32,520 nucleotides of DNA from Chitinophaga pinensis (GCA_945872085.1 CAMBYG010000018.1:1-32520), one strand, 5' to 3'. Numbered from the stretch's first letter, positions 1 to 8,618 are shown. Made by a program: numbers and translations. The notes: a model not told the origin generated them from the letters alone.

Positions 1-250
1 TTACAAAAAATATCAACCCTAATGACAATACAATTGCAACTCCTAGAATTTGAAAATATGTAGTAGGTGAAATTGCCATTAGATCTATTGGCTTTGAAAA
101 CAACCAAATACCCGTTAACAAAGAAGTAAGCAAACTTCTTTTGGATATAAATGCTAATGTGTTGCCTGCAATACTCTCTTTACGAACTAATATATCAATA
201 CAAAAAAAACAGGCATTGATAAGAAGGATATATAAATAAACTGGAAGCAT
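1..250 (-). CDS. Multi-pass membrane protein, N-terminal fragment (possibly EamA/DMT-type transporter)
   Basis: An open minus-strand frame starts at an ATG (248-250) and runs off the left edge with no stop, giving 83 visible residues. It begins MLPVYLYILLINACFFCIDI and has about three hydrophobic segments, near residues 3-20, 33-52 and 63-83. A short polar turn containing VRKES follows the first one. This spacing of short helices from the very N-terminus resembles the drug/metabolite transporter (EamA) superfamily, but no diagnostic motif is visible, so the family is a guess. The frame is supported by the lack of stops, the membrane-type composition, and a perfect -7 box (TATATTTG) 18 bp upstream of the ATG. 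The gene is divergent from the methyltransferase gene to the right. Confidence 0.6.
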   Translation of the reverse strand, partial: MLPVYLYILLINACFFCIDILVRKESIAGNTLAFISKRSLLTSLLTGIWLFSKPIDLMAISPTTYFQILGVAIVLSLGLIFFV

Positions 251-268
251 TTGAAATTATTGGCCTCG

Positions 269-276
269 CAAATATA
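269..276 (-). promoter_or_regulatory. Bacteroidota -7 box for the left-edge membrane protein gene
   Basis: On the minus strand this reads TATATTTG, an exact match to TAnnTTTG, ending 18 bp before the ATG at 250. No TTG lies 17-23 bp upstream; the closest is TTTA at a 20-bp spacer. The -33 element is therefore weak. Confidence 0.45.
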
Positions 277-316
277 ATTTAGATATCTGTAATCTCTAAA
301 GTAAATGTCTATTTCA

Positions 317-347
317 TTGCAAGAATTCTATTTTAAAACTATATTTG
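317..347 (+). promoter_or_regulatory. Bacteroidota promoter (TTG-N20-TATATTTG), likely leaderless
   Basis: TTG at 317-319, a 20-bp spacer, and a perfect TAnnTTTG box at 340-347. The box ends six bases before the ATG at 354, so transcription should begin at or next to the start codon. The alternative TTG start at 345 lies inside the -7 box and is therefore unlikely. Confidence 0.6.
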
Positions 348-353
348 AATCCT

Positions 354-1529
354 ATGCATTTTATATTATTTCATAGTGAAAAAATTATTGCTACTTATAA
401 AGGCGAATTGCCTTTGTCGCATACCCTGAGAAACTATACCAAACAGCACAAACAATTGGGTAGTAAAGACCGGAAATCTATAGCCCATTGCGTATATAGT
501 TGGTTTCGTTGTGCTAAGTTTTTGGGTACGTCTAAAAGAATGCTCTTTGAAGAGCAAATACATATTAGTTTATGGCTCTGTAAAGTTGCACCATTAATTC
601 ATTTATTACCGGCCTATTTGCAAGCCACGTTTGAATTAAGTATAAGTGAAAAAATTAAATTTGCATCCCAAAATAGTATAGCAATAGACCTTGCTATACC
701 TTCCGGTTTTCAGGCAATTGAGTTGTCCGAAAAAATATCATATGCTTCGTGGGTAAGTTCTTTGTTTGAACAACCTCTAGTATTCATTCGTAGCATTGGT
801 CCCATAGAAACCTGCACTAGCCTGCTTAAGGAAGCGCAAATTTCTTACGAAGTGATGGATACCAATTGCATTGCCGTAAACAATGCAAGTGCTATAGATA
901 GTATTATACCCAAAGAATTGTATGTAATACAAGATTATTCTTCTCAAAAAACAGGTAACTATTTTAATCCCCAAAACGGAGAATGCTGGCTAGATTGTTG
1001 CTGTGGCGCAGGAGGAAAATCTCTCTTGCTTGCTTCCAAGAAAAAACAAATTACCCATCATGTAATGGATGTAAGGGCAAGTAGCATGCACAATTTGCAA
1101 GATCGATTTAGAACAGCCAAACTAAAAGCACCCATTCCAATAATTGCAGACATAACAGACGCTATGTTGTTAAAGCAAAAATTATCGGCTATGAGTTTCG
1201 ATCATATCATCTGCGATGTACCCTGTAGTGGATCTGGCACCTGGGCTAGAACACCTGAGCAGTTTTATTTCTTTAACCCAAAAGAGCTCAGCAGTTTTAA
1301 TGCAAAGCAATTTATTATTGCCAACAATAGTTTAGCTTATTTAAAAGAAGGAGGAACGCTAATTTATATTACCTGTTCTATTTTTAAATCAGAAAATGAA
1401 GGCATAATAGCGTCGCTACTCCAACACAACCCTAAAATAATTTGTAAAGAAATGCAATTGATTAACGGCATTGAAAACAAAGCCGACTGTATGTTTGTAG
1501 CTGTACTGGAACGCCCTTTAGAATTTTAA
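354..1529 (+). CDS. RsmB/NOP2-family RNA (cytosine-5)-methyltransferase
   Basis: A 391-residue SAM-dependent methyltransferase predicted to make 5-methylcytosine in rRNA or tRNA. Visible motifs are: an SQKTG segment before the SAM domain; the SAM-binding loop LDCCCGAGGKS near residue 212; motif IV DVPCSGSGTW near residue 287, whose Cys assists product release; and motif VI ITCSI near residue 339, whose Cys is the family nucleophile. Both cysteines are present, so the enzyme looks active. The N-terminal half is a divergent NusB/RsmB-like helical region. I chose ATG 354 over the in-frame TTG at 345 because that TTG is part of the promoter -7 box. The 3' end overlaps the convergent subtilase by 12 bp. 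The exact RNA target (16S C967 as for RsmB, or another site) cannot be told from sequence, so no symbol is given. Confidence 0.9.
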   Translation: MHFILFHSEKIIATYKGELPLSHTLRNYTKQHKQLGSKDRKSIAHCVYSWFRCAKFLGTSKRMLFEEQIHISLWLCKVAPLIHLLPAYLQATFELSISEKIKFASQNSIAIDLAIPSGFQAIELSEKISYASWVSSLFEQPLVFIRSIGPIETCTSLLKEAQISYEVMDTNCIAVNNASAIDSIIPKELYVIQDYSSQKTGNYFNPQNGECWLDCCCGAGGKSLLLASKKKQITHHVMDVRASSMHNLQDRFRTAKLKAPIPIIADITDAMLLKQKLSAMSFDHIICDVPCSGSGTWARTPEQFYFFNPKELSSFNAKQFIIANNSLAYLKEGGTLIYITCSIFKSENEGIIASLLQHNPKIICKEMQLINGIENKADCMFVAVLERPLEF

Positions 1530-3188
1530 AAAAGTGCTTTTTTGAAGCTGCCCATCTATCACCACACTTAGTATATATATGCCGCTAATGATGTGTGCAG
1601 GTAATGTAATACTTGCTTGATTGGTGTGATTAAAATATAATGTACCCTGATGGACCAATGCACCGTTAGATCCAAATAATTCAAATGGAACTGTACCCTT
1701 TAAATCATTAGGCAAAGTAATAGTCAAGAAATCAGTGCATGGATTGGGAGTTATTTGAATTTTCGATGGGTATGCCTTTACAGGTGGCAATACAATTCCT
1801 AAATTGGAAAGTGCTAGTGCAAAATCAGGAACCCCATAGCCCTGTTTATTTGTAGGCAATGCATAACGATGAGCGCTTTTACGAATTGCCTCTTTGATAG
1901 CATACAAACTAGCATTAGGCGCTGCTTGAAGCAAACAAGCCGCATAGCCTGCTAATTGTGGTGCTGCAAAAGATGTGCCTATTGCATAAAGCACATTACC
2001 TTTACCATACAATAAAGCAGCTGGCGTACCTAGCATACATACATCTGGCTTGATTCGACCATTAAAATTAGGCCCAGGACTAGAGGCTGGTCCATCATTT
2101 TTAAACGAATCTACAGTGCCCACCGTAAGTGCACTATCCGCATCGCCAGGTGTTAATAAAAAATCCCAGTTATTACCACCTTCATTTCCGCTTGCTGCTA
2201 CAGTGATCATTCCTTTTGAGCTTGCTTTATTTAAAGCCTTTGCAGCCAAAGTAGTTTTGCCATCTAATTGAGCCTTAGGAAATACATAATAGGTAGGCGT
2301 ATAAAATTCATTATATCCTAAAGACATCGTTGCTATATCCGCACCAAGACTATCAGCTCGCTCCAATGCAGCCAACAAATTATCCATTTCAATAAGCTGC
2401 TCTGAATTATTGTCTTCTGTTCTGTATAAGGCATACTGCGCTCGAGGAGCCGCACCCACATAGATTCCGGGTTCATTACCTGCCATGGCGGAAAGCACAT
2501 AGGTACCATGATCTCCGTTAGAAGTTGGATCTTAATCTTTACTAACGAAATCAAATTGATCCACAATGCTGTTTTGCTTAATAAGACTATCAAAGCCACT
2601 GTAGAGATTATAAAAACCCGCATCTAATACTGCTATAAGTTTCCCATCTCCTTTAAATCCTGCAGCATGCAATAGGTGACCGTTAACCAAACTAGTTTGT
2701 TTACTGGCAGCACCATAAATACTTAAGCCATTGGTAGTTTTAAATACATTTCCTTTGGCTAATACTTTATCTTTTTCTGATGCATTCGTTTTTTTGGCAT
2801 GCAATCCATCGGGGTAATAGGCAATATAATCGATTTGTTTGACCCAATTTTTAGGCGTTAAAAATGCAATTTTGGAAGAATCACTGAGTAATATAACAAC
2901 CTGATTCAACCACTTCGATTGATTATGAAAAACACCTTGCGTCAATTGCAAAACGGTATCGGTATATTGTTGAAATACGGGCAGATCCGAACTGTCAATA
3001 GCTATAGCAAAATGAGCGCGACGATCTAAGGCTCGTTGTGATAAATACGCTAATGGTTGCGTGAGTGAATACGTAGTAGGTTTGTTGCTAAATTGAACCC
3101 TAAAAGCATATTGCTTATTCTGAGCAAATAAGTGAATTGTACTAATTAAAAACAGTAAGCATAAACTCCACTTTTTATTGAAAAACAT
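1518..3188 (-). pseudogene. T9SS-secreted subtilisin-like (S8) protease interrupted by an in-frame TAA
   Basis: The single reading frame encodes about 555 residues but contains one TAA at codon 219. Before the stop there is a signal peptide (MFFNKKWSLCLLFLISTIHLFAQ), a propeptide-like region typical of Bacteroidota subtilases (LSQRALDRR, SKWLNQVV) and the catalytic Asp (D189 in IAVLDAGF). After it, in the same frame, come the catalytic His (H227 in GDHGTYV), the oxyanion Asn (N335 in AASGNEGG), the catalytic Ser (S406 in GTSFAAPQ), and a 75-residue T9SS C-terminal sorting domain (ITPNPCTDFLTI to the terminal KSTFLKF). Everything except the stop is intact, and there is no frameshift. The cause may be a recent nonsense mutation, a base-calling error or, less likely, readthrough. 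A truncated product would lack His, Ser and the sorting tail. The gene starts 2 bp after the lipoprotein gene, so the two are co-transcribed. Confidence 0.85.
2532..2534 (-). other. In-frame stop codon splitting the subtilase
   Basis: The minus strand reads AGT AAA GAT TAA GAT CCA ACT, i.e. S-K-D-stop-D-P-T. Homologous frame continues on both sides without a shift, and the catalytic HGT motif follows eight codons later. TAA is one substitution away from GAA, CAA or AAA, all plausible in this acidic loop. A GTG 12 codons downstream (2496-2498) could serve only for weak reinitiation, and would give no signal peptide. Confidence 0.9.
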
Positions 3189-3190
3189 GT

Positions 3191-3919
3191 TTAATTGTTT
3201 TCGTATGCTGCAATTTTTAAACTGTAACCTTTAGGAAAAGCTAAAAGTCCATCTTTTTTATAATGTATTAATTCTCTATAAACTAAACCTACATTTTTAG
3301 CAAACACTTCTTGTGCATAGGTTTTTTCTACGAAAGTAACGCCTGGTGTATTAAGGTCATTGAGCTGATAGTCTTTTTGCTTAACTATTACCGCATCGCC
3401 ATATGCTGCATAACCATTGCTAAATGGTTTGCCTACATTTGTAAAACGATAAACCCATCCATTTAAATAGTATAAATCTGGATCGGCTAAATTTACTTTA
3501 CTATTACCATCCCAAGTATAATTTTCAACAACAGGAGCTACCATTTTTACAAATCGTACATTATCTTCAAACCATTCTACCGTACTGTCCGCATCTGTTA
3601 CATACATTACATTATTAGCTTTCCAATTGCTATTACCATTTGCTCTTCTGTAGATGTCCACACGATATGTAAGGCGTTTCATATTATCTGAAAAGGTATC
3701 TGCCATTACATATTTCAAATCATAAGTAACAGTTGTTTTTACAGAATTAACATCATCCCAAACGGTAGAGTCTACGTGATAGCTAATACTCTTACCAATT
3801 GCTAAAGGCAAATAGGCATTTTTATTATTACCAGAAAGCACTGTAGTTTCTTTTTTACAAGATGCTAAAACAGTGGCAGCAACTAAAATATATAGGCTTT
3901 GCTTAATTATTGATGGCAT
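3191..3919 (-). CDS. Hypothetical lipoprotein
   Basis: A 242-residue protein with a lipoprotein signal peptide: MPSIIKQSLYILVAATVLASC, with lipobox LASC followed by KKE. It is therefore expected to be lipidated and anchored in the envelope. The mature part is rich in Tyr, Val, Asp and Thr with alternating hydrophobic residues (for example KTTVTYDLKYVMADTF and RLTYRVDIYRR), which suggests an all-beta fold. I recognise no enzymatic motif and assign no function. An ATG two codons upstream (3925) is an equally possible start. The stop codon is 2 bp from the start of the T9SS subtilase gene, so the two are very probably translated from one mRNA, and the lipoprotein may act at the same place as the protease. 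Confidence 0.8.
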   Translation of the reverse strand: MPSIIKQSLYILVAATVLASCKKETTVLSGNNKNAYLPLAIGKSISYHVDSTVWDDVNSVKTTVTYDLKYVMADTFSDNMKRLTYRVDIYRRANGNSNWKANNVMYVTDADSTVEWFEDNVRFVKMVAPVVENYTWDGNSKVNLADPDLYYLNGWVYRFTNVGKPFSNGYAAYGDAVIVKQKDYQLNDLNTPGVTFVEKTYAQEVFAKNVGLVYRELIHYKKDGLLAFPKGYSLKIAAYENN

Positions 3920-3991
3920 GTGCATGAATATGAAATTAATGATAGTAAAAATAACAAATTCCTACTAAAATTGGGTATAGATCTCGAAATA

Positions 3992-5095
3992 TTAAAATGG
4001 AATTACACCACTCTGTATAATACCCCCTCCAATGACATCGTCGCCTTCGTAAAAAACAGCACTTTGTCCTGGGGCAATACTGTGTACGGCATGATCAAAA
4101 TGAACATTGATACCTGTATCAACATTGGAAAGCGTGCTTAGTGCCCCGGCATCTTTGTAACGAATCTTAGTGGTTGCTGCTAAGCCATTTTCAATACTTG
4201 CATACTTTACATAGTTAATGCCTTTTACGAGCATATCTTGCGCTTCTAAATCTTGGGCTTCGCCTAACACAACCGTATTGGTTTCCGGTATAATTTTAAC
4301 CACAAACATAGGTTTGCCAAATGCCACTCCTAATCCTTTGCGTTGACCAATGGTATAAAAAGGATAACCTTGATGCTTGCCCAACACCTTACCTTGAATA
4401 TCTACAAACAAACCGCCTTCTAAATTCTTTTCTAAATCAACTACATTGCGTTTCAAAAACCCTCTGTAATCATTATCCGGAACGAAACATATTTCGTAGC
4501 TCTCCGATTTTTTGGATAATTCTACATAGCCTTTATCAAAAGCATATTGTCTAACTTCTGTTTTAAGCAAATCGCCTAAAGGATAAATACTTCTACTCAA
4601 GCAGGCCTGATCTAAACCCCACAAAACATAACTTTGATCTTTGCTTAGATCTTTTGCTTTTGACAATACAAAACGTTGATTTTCTTCTCGCACTTTTACA
4701 TAATGCCCGGTAGCAATAAAATCACAATTTAAAGCGTCTGCCTTCTTTAATAAGGCGCTCCATTTAATATGCGTATTGCATAATACACATGGATTAGGCG
4801 TTCTGCCGGCCATGTATTCCGACACGAAATTTTCTATTACTTGTCCACCAAATTCTTCTCTAATATCTAATACATAATGTGGAAAGCCATGCTCTACAGC
4901 TGCTTGTCGTGCATCATTAAACGAATCTAAATTACAACATCCTGTTTCTTTCTTGCCACCACCTGCAGCTGCATAATCCCATGTTTTCATGGTAATGCCA
5001 ACCACTTCGTAGCCTTGTTCATGAAGCATAAGCGCACTTACGGTACTATCGATACCGCCACTCATTGCCACTAAAACTTTACCGTGCTTACTCAT
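3992..5095 (-). CDS. mnmA: tRNA-specific 2-thiouridylase MnmA
   Basis: A 367-residue cytoplasmic enzyme that thiolates U34 of tRNA-Lys, -Glu and -Gln. It has the ATP pyrophosphatase P-loop SGGIDS (residues 12-17), the catalytic pair of cysteines C103 (in NPCVLCN) and C203 (in YEICFVPD), TGHYV near 129, and IGQRKGLGV in the central domain, followed by the C-terminal beta-barrel region. In the family one Cys carries the persulfide sulfur and the other activates the uridine site. Residues 41-58 (AAAGGGKKETGCCNLDSF) form an insertion after the TWD motif. Length is normal. It lies downstream of the cytochrome gene on the same strand, with a 98-bp gap and its own -7 box, so it probably has a separate promoter. 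Confidence 0.97.
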   Translation of the reverse strand: MSKHGKVLVAMSGGIDSTVSALMLHEQGYEVVGITMKTWDYAAAGGGKKETGCCNLDSFNDARQAAVEHGFPHYVLDIREEFGGQVIENFVSEYMAGRTPNPCVLCNTHIKWSALLKKADALNCDFIATGHYVKVREENQRFVLSKAKDLSKDQSYVLWGLDQACLSRSIYPLGDLLKTEVRQYAFDKGYVELSKKSESYEICFVPDNDYRGFLKRNVVDLEKNLEGGLFVDIQGKVLGKHQGYPFYTIGQRKGLGVAFGKPMFVVKIIPETNTVVLGEAQDLEAQDMLVKGINYVKYASIENGLAATTKIRYKDAGALSTLSNVDTGINVHFDHAVHSIAPGQSAVFYEGDDVIGGGIIQSGVIPF

Positions 5096-5114
5096 GGATG
5101 TTAAAAATTAAATG

Positions 5115-5122
5115 CAAAGATA
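5115..5122 (-). promoter_or_regulatory. Candidate -7 box for mnmA
   Basis: The minus strand reads TATCTTTG, an exact TAnnTTTG match, ending 19 bp before the mnmA ATG. The nearest TTG elements are at 14- and 26-bp spacers rather than 17-23, so the -33 part is poor. Confidence 0.4.
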
Positions 5123-5193
5123 CTTTAAAGGTTTTACAATGTCGGAACCAAGCTGTTTTTATTCTCTTATAAGACTATTGAAAAAAGCAATGT

Positions 5194-7155
5194 TTAGGGG
5201 CTTACTTTTGTCAAATCGAGCAACATCGCTTTAGCGCGTTCGTTATTGGGCGCTCGTTTTAAGATGCGTTTCAAGTATATAGCCGCCTTGGTATCTGCAT
5301 GCGATTGATGATACCATATGGCTAAATTGAACAAATTCTGTTCGTTATCAGGATCTAAATCATGGGCTTTATTTAAATAATCAAACGCCAGTACCATCCT
5401 ATTTTGTTGCATATATAAATAGGCCAAATTCACATTAGCACTGCTATGTTTAGGATTTTGTTGTAAAACATATTTAAAGGTCTGTTCTGCATTATCAACG
5501 CTATTTGTTTGCGCATAGCATACGCCTAGTTTGTTTTGAAAATCTAACGCATTAGGCATTAATTTCACCGCTTGCTGATACCAAGCAAGCGCATTTGCCT
5601 GTTGGCTTAATTTGGTATAACTCTCCCCCACTCGATAAGCTGTCCATGCATCTTTACATTGATTTGCTTTCAATGAATTTGCATAATAAACTACTTTGCC
5701 AAAATTATTTTTTAGAAAATAAGCTCTAATGAAATCTTTATTTTGTTTTTCATTTTCTTCTACAGCAGCAGCTTTATTCAAATATTGGATTGCAGAATCA
5801 ATTAAACCTGTGTTGGAATTATAGCGCTCATAAAACTCCATAAATGCACGTGCGATTGTAATGGCATCTGGGTTATCGTTATTATAACTTTTAAGTCCTA
5901 GAAAAGCTGTAATTGCAGATTTCTCCTCTTTATTTAAAGGTCTTTTTCTAATATAATGATCGGTAACCGCTACGTGAGGAATATCAATACTTCCGTTTCG
6001 TGGCATATGACAACTTACACAATCGTCTTGTTTTTTACTTCTCACACTGCTTAGCTCACTGCATCCTTTTTTAGGTGCTGTATGGCAAGATAAACAAGCG
6101 TCGTTGTATTGTTTTTTGGGCGTGTATTTTACACTTACATGCGGATTATGACAGGTAATACAACTCATTTTTTGTGATACTAAATAACAATTACTCATTT
6201 TCATGCGCTCTACATGAGAAGCCATAATCATTTTATCTTTAGCCCCTTTATACATGGGCATAAATACATTCATGACTTCCGACAAATGCATGCCTGGTCT
6301 AAAATCAAAAAATGTTTTATCATCATTCAAAACAGTAATGCCTTGCAAATGACAACGTTGGCAAATATTGTTTTGTAATTCTGTAGACAACCTTCTTGGA
6401 TTTACTATTGAATAATCAGGGCCTTTAGAGGTGTCTACCAAAATGCCATTTTGTTTATCCTTTACATGCAAGCTACCCGGACCATGACAACGCTCACAAT
6501 CAATGCCTTTTTTAATGGAAACAAATTTATTGAGACTCGAATTATCCATTGTTGGATAGGCGTTATGACAACTCATACATTCCAATTCAATAATTCTTCC
6601 AAATCGACTATTAGCTCCTTTTTCAAAACCAGGGGCTAAATCCCATTGTTGTTTTTGGGTATAGAAGGTTATGGGCAATTGATTTACATATCCATTTTCC
6701 ACCATCATATGCGAGTTGGTGTGCTGACCAGAACCTACAATATAGCTCACTTTTTCTACGCGCTTATGAATGGTGTCTTTGCCTTCTAATCTAAACTCTT
6801 TGATATAAAAATTGCCTTGATCCCAATAGGGTTGATAATAAAAATCGAGAGAGTCGTCGTATACAATGGCATGAGCGGGTGTAAAATCAGCCGCTGATTT
6901 TTGTCGAGTTGCCGAGTCAAACGATTGACCCATGCCTGTTTGCATAAAGGTTTGATAAATATCTTGATGACAAGATGCACAGGTTTGTATGCCCACATAA
7001 TGCGCAGTAGTATCATATACATTCAACCAGTCGGAATGATATTGATCTGCTTTAGCTGCATCTTCTTTACATTGAAAATGCGTGCTAGTTAGCAATAAAA
7101 AAAAGAGTCCGCCAAGTGCAATACTCCACTTTTTAAGACTCTTTTTCTTTAACAT
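5194..7155 (-). CDS. Heptaheme cytochrome c with C-terminal TPR domain
   Basis: A 653-residue exported protein. After an N-terminal membrane/signal segment (residues 10-24; Cys29 in THFQC is a non-consensus lipobox candidate) it has seven CxxCH heme-binding motifs: CASCH 59, CMSCH 193, CERCH 220, CQRCH 265, CITCH 332, CLSCH 354 and CVSCH 379. Residues from about 430 onward are helical with TPR-type repeats (AWYQQAVKLMPNALDFQNKLG, FNLAIWYHQ, LKRAPNNERAKAMLLDL). The heme half resembles cytochrome c554/doubled-CxxCH proteins; TPRs usually bind other proteins. Its substrate or redox partner is unknown. The start codon lies 10 bp after the tyrS stop, and those 10 bases read TCACCTCCTT on the sense strand, the anti-Shine-Dalgarno sequence rather than an SD. 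Heme attachment requires a cytochrome c maturation system not found in this window. Confidence 0.9.
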   Translation of the reverse strand: MLKKKSLKKWSIALGGLFFLLLTSTHFQCKEDAAKADQYHSDWLNVYDTTAHYVGIQTCASCHQDIYQTFMQTGMGQSFDSATRQKSAADFTPAHAIVYDDSLDFYYQPYWDQGNFYIKEFRLEGKDTIHKRVEKVSYIVGSGQHTNSHMMVENGYVNQLPITFYTQKQQWDLAPGFEKGANSRFGRIIELECMSCHNAYPTMDNSSLNKFVSIKKGIDCERCHGPGSLHVKDKQNGILVDTSKGPDYSIVNPRRLSTELQNNICQRCHLQGITVLNDDKTFFDFRPGMHLSEVMNVFMPMYKGAKDKMIMASHVERMKMSNCYLVSQKMSCITCHNPHVSVKYTPKKQYNDACLSCHTAPKKGCSELSSVRSKKQDDCVSCHMPRNGSIDIPHVAVTDHYIRKRPLNKEEKSAITAFLGLKSYNNDNPDAITIARAFMEFYERYNSNTGLIDSAIQYLNKAAAVEENEKQNKDFIRAYFLKNNFGKVVYYANSLKANQCKDAWTAYRVGESYTKLSQQANALAWYQQAVKLMPNALDFQNKLGVCYAQTNSVDNAEQTFKYVLQQNPKHSSANVNLAYLYMQQNRMVLAFDYLNKAHDLDPDNEQNLFNLAIWYHQSHADTKAAIYLKRILKRAPNNERAKAMLLDLTKVSP

Positions 7156-7165
7156 AAGGAGGTGA

Positions 7166-8443
7166 TTAATTAAATACAGCTAAATAATAATTAGATTTCC
7201 CTTTTTGAATCAATAAATACTTTTGATTCAATAAATTATCGGTAGTTATTGTCAATTGTTCTAATCCAATTTTTTGTTTATTAATAGCCACGCCACCATT
7301 TTGAATTAATTTACGGGCATCGCCTTTCGAATTTACAATTTTCTGATCTGCCATAAAAGTAATAAGATCTAAGCCTTGTTCAAGATCAGCCATTACACCT
7401 TGCACTTGAGGCACACCTTCTAACACATCTAACAATTGCGCTTCTGACAAAGATTGTAAAGTTTCTAATGTAGTGGGCGCGAATAAGATTTCCGATGCTT
7501 TTAATGCAAATTCATAAGCAGCTTCACCATGCACTAAAATGGTCATTTCTTTGGCCAATTCTTTTTGTAAAATTCTTAAATGCGGAGCTGCTTCTTGTTG
7601 CGTTACTAAATCTTTAATAAGCGCTACTTCTTTAAAAGAAAAAACATAGGCCATATTAACTACATCAGCATCGCTTAATTTTAACCAAAATTGATAAAAT
7701 TGATACGGCGATGTTTTAGTTGGATCCAACCAAATATTGCCCCCTTCTGATTTGCCAAATTTAGTGCCGTCGCTTTTCGTTATCAACTTGCAAGTAAAGG
7801 CAAACGCATCTCCAGCTTCTTTTCTACGAATCAGCTCTGTGCCAGTAACTATATTACCCCACTGATCTGCGCCACCCATTTGTAGTTTTACATTTTTATT
7901 TTTTCGTAAATAATAAAAATCATAACCTTGAATAAGTTGGTATGTAAACTCGGTGAATGAAATACCCGTTTCTAAACGTTTCTGAACAGAGTCTTTCGAC
8001 ATCATATAATTTACAGAGATATGCTTACCGATGTCTCTAATAAATTCGAGAAAAGAGAACGACTGAAACCAGTCGTAATTATTTACCAATTCTGCAGCAT
8101 TAGGTGCAGAAGGATCAAAATTTAAAAATTGCTCTAATTGCTTCTTTATCCCCTCACAGTTTTTCTGTATGGTAGGCACATCAAGTAAATTACGTTCAGC
8201 AGATTTACCAGAAGGATCCCCAATCATACCCGTTGCTCCACCTACCAAGGCAATAGGTTTATGCCCAGCTCTTTGCAAACGCATTAATAAGGTAATTGGC
8301 AATAAACTACCCACATGTAAACTATCTGCAGTTGGATCAAACCCAATATAAGCACTCGTCATCTCCTTATTCAATTGCTCAGCCGTTCCCGGCATAATGT
8401 CTTGAATCAAATTCCTTTCCTGTAAATCCTGTATTAAATTCAT
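7166..8443 (-). CDS. tyrS: Tyrosyl-tRNA synthetase
   Basis: A 425-residue class I aminoacyl-tRNA synthetase charging tRNA-Tyr. It shows the Rossmann-domain entry YIGFDPTADSLHVGS with the HIGH-like motif HVGS (43-46), QMGGADQWGN (188-197) for tyrosine/tRNA recognition, the KMSKS-like motif KFGKS (228-232), and a C-terminal S4 RNA-binding domain (KIVNSKGDARKLIQNGGVAI). The length fits bacterial TyrRS. It is first in a minus-strand run and is followed after 10 bp by the multiheme cytochrome gene, so the two may share a transcript although their functions appear unrelated. Confidence 0.98.
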   Translation of the reverse strand: MNLIQDLQERNLIQDIMPGTAEQLNKEMTSAYIGFDPTADSLHVGSLLPITLLMRLQRAGHKPIALVGGATGMIGDPSGKSAERNLLDVPTIQKNCEGIKKQLEQFLNFDPSAPNAAELVNNYDWFQSFSFLEFIRDIGKHISVNYMMSKDSVQKRLETGISFTEFTYQLIQGYDFYYLRKNKNVKLQMGGADQWGNIVTGTELIRRKEAGDAFAFTCKLITKSDGTKFGKSEGGNIWLDPTKTSPYQFYQFWLKLSDADVVNMAYVFSFKEVALIKDLVTQQEAAPHLRILQKELAKEMTILVHGEAAYEFALKASEILFAPTTLETLQSLSEAQLLDVLEGVPQVQGVMADLEQGLDLITFMADQKIVNSKGDARKLIQNGGVAINKQKIGLEQLTITTDNLLNQKYLLIQKGKSNYYLAVFN

Positions 8444-8464
8444 ACGAGTTATTGATTAATGTAG

Positions 8465-8472
8465 CAAAAATA
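8465..8472 (-). promoter_or_regulatory. Candidate -7 box for tyrS
   Basis: The minus strand reads TATTTTTG, an exact TAnnTTTG match, ending 21 bp before the tyrS ATG. No TTG is found at the expected -33 spacing. Confidence 0.4.
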
Positions 8473-8589
8473 CAAGTTAAAGCGCTTATTTTCATGATAT
8501 TTACAAATAAATAGCAGCATTTATCCATCATTAAGAAGTGCTAAAATGCTCGATTTTTCATAAAATACCTTTTTAGTGAGCGGTTATTA

Positions 8590-8618
8590 TTGTTTTTACT
8601 AATTTTTTTTTAACTTAG
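8590..8618 (+). promoter_or_regulatory. Candidate promoter for the DUF6089-like gene
   Basis: TTG at 8590-8592, an 18-bp T-rich spacer, then TAACTTAG at 8611-8618, one mismatch from TAnnTTTG. Transcription would start about 20 bp before the TTG start codon at 8645. The rest of the 201-bp divergent gap (8444-8644) shows no other structure. Confidence 0.35.

Noticed and set aside
345-353. TTG 345 as the start of the RNA methyltransferase
   Set aside because: It is embedded in the TATATTTG promoter box, so it would not be transcribed; ATG 354 fits better.
2496-2534. Frameshift as the cause of the split subtilase
   Set aside because: The sequence before and after the break is in the same frame, exactly 12 codons from the TAA to the next possible start; only a substitution is needed.
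5164-5173. TCTTATAAGA palindrome as a terminator after the cytochrome gene
   Set aside because: Only 10 bp, AT-only centre, no T-run on the correct side.
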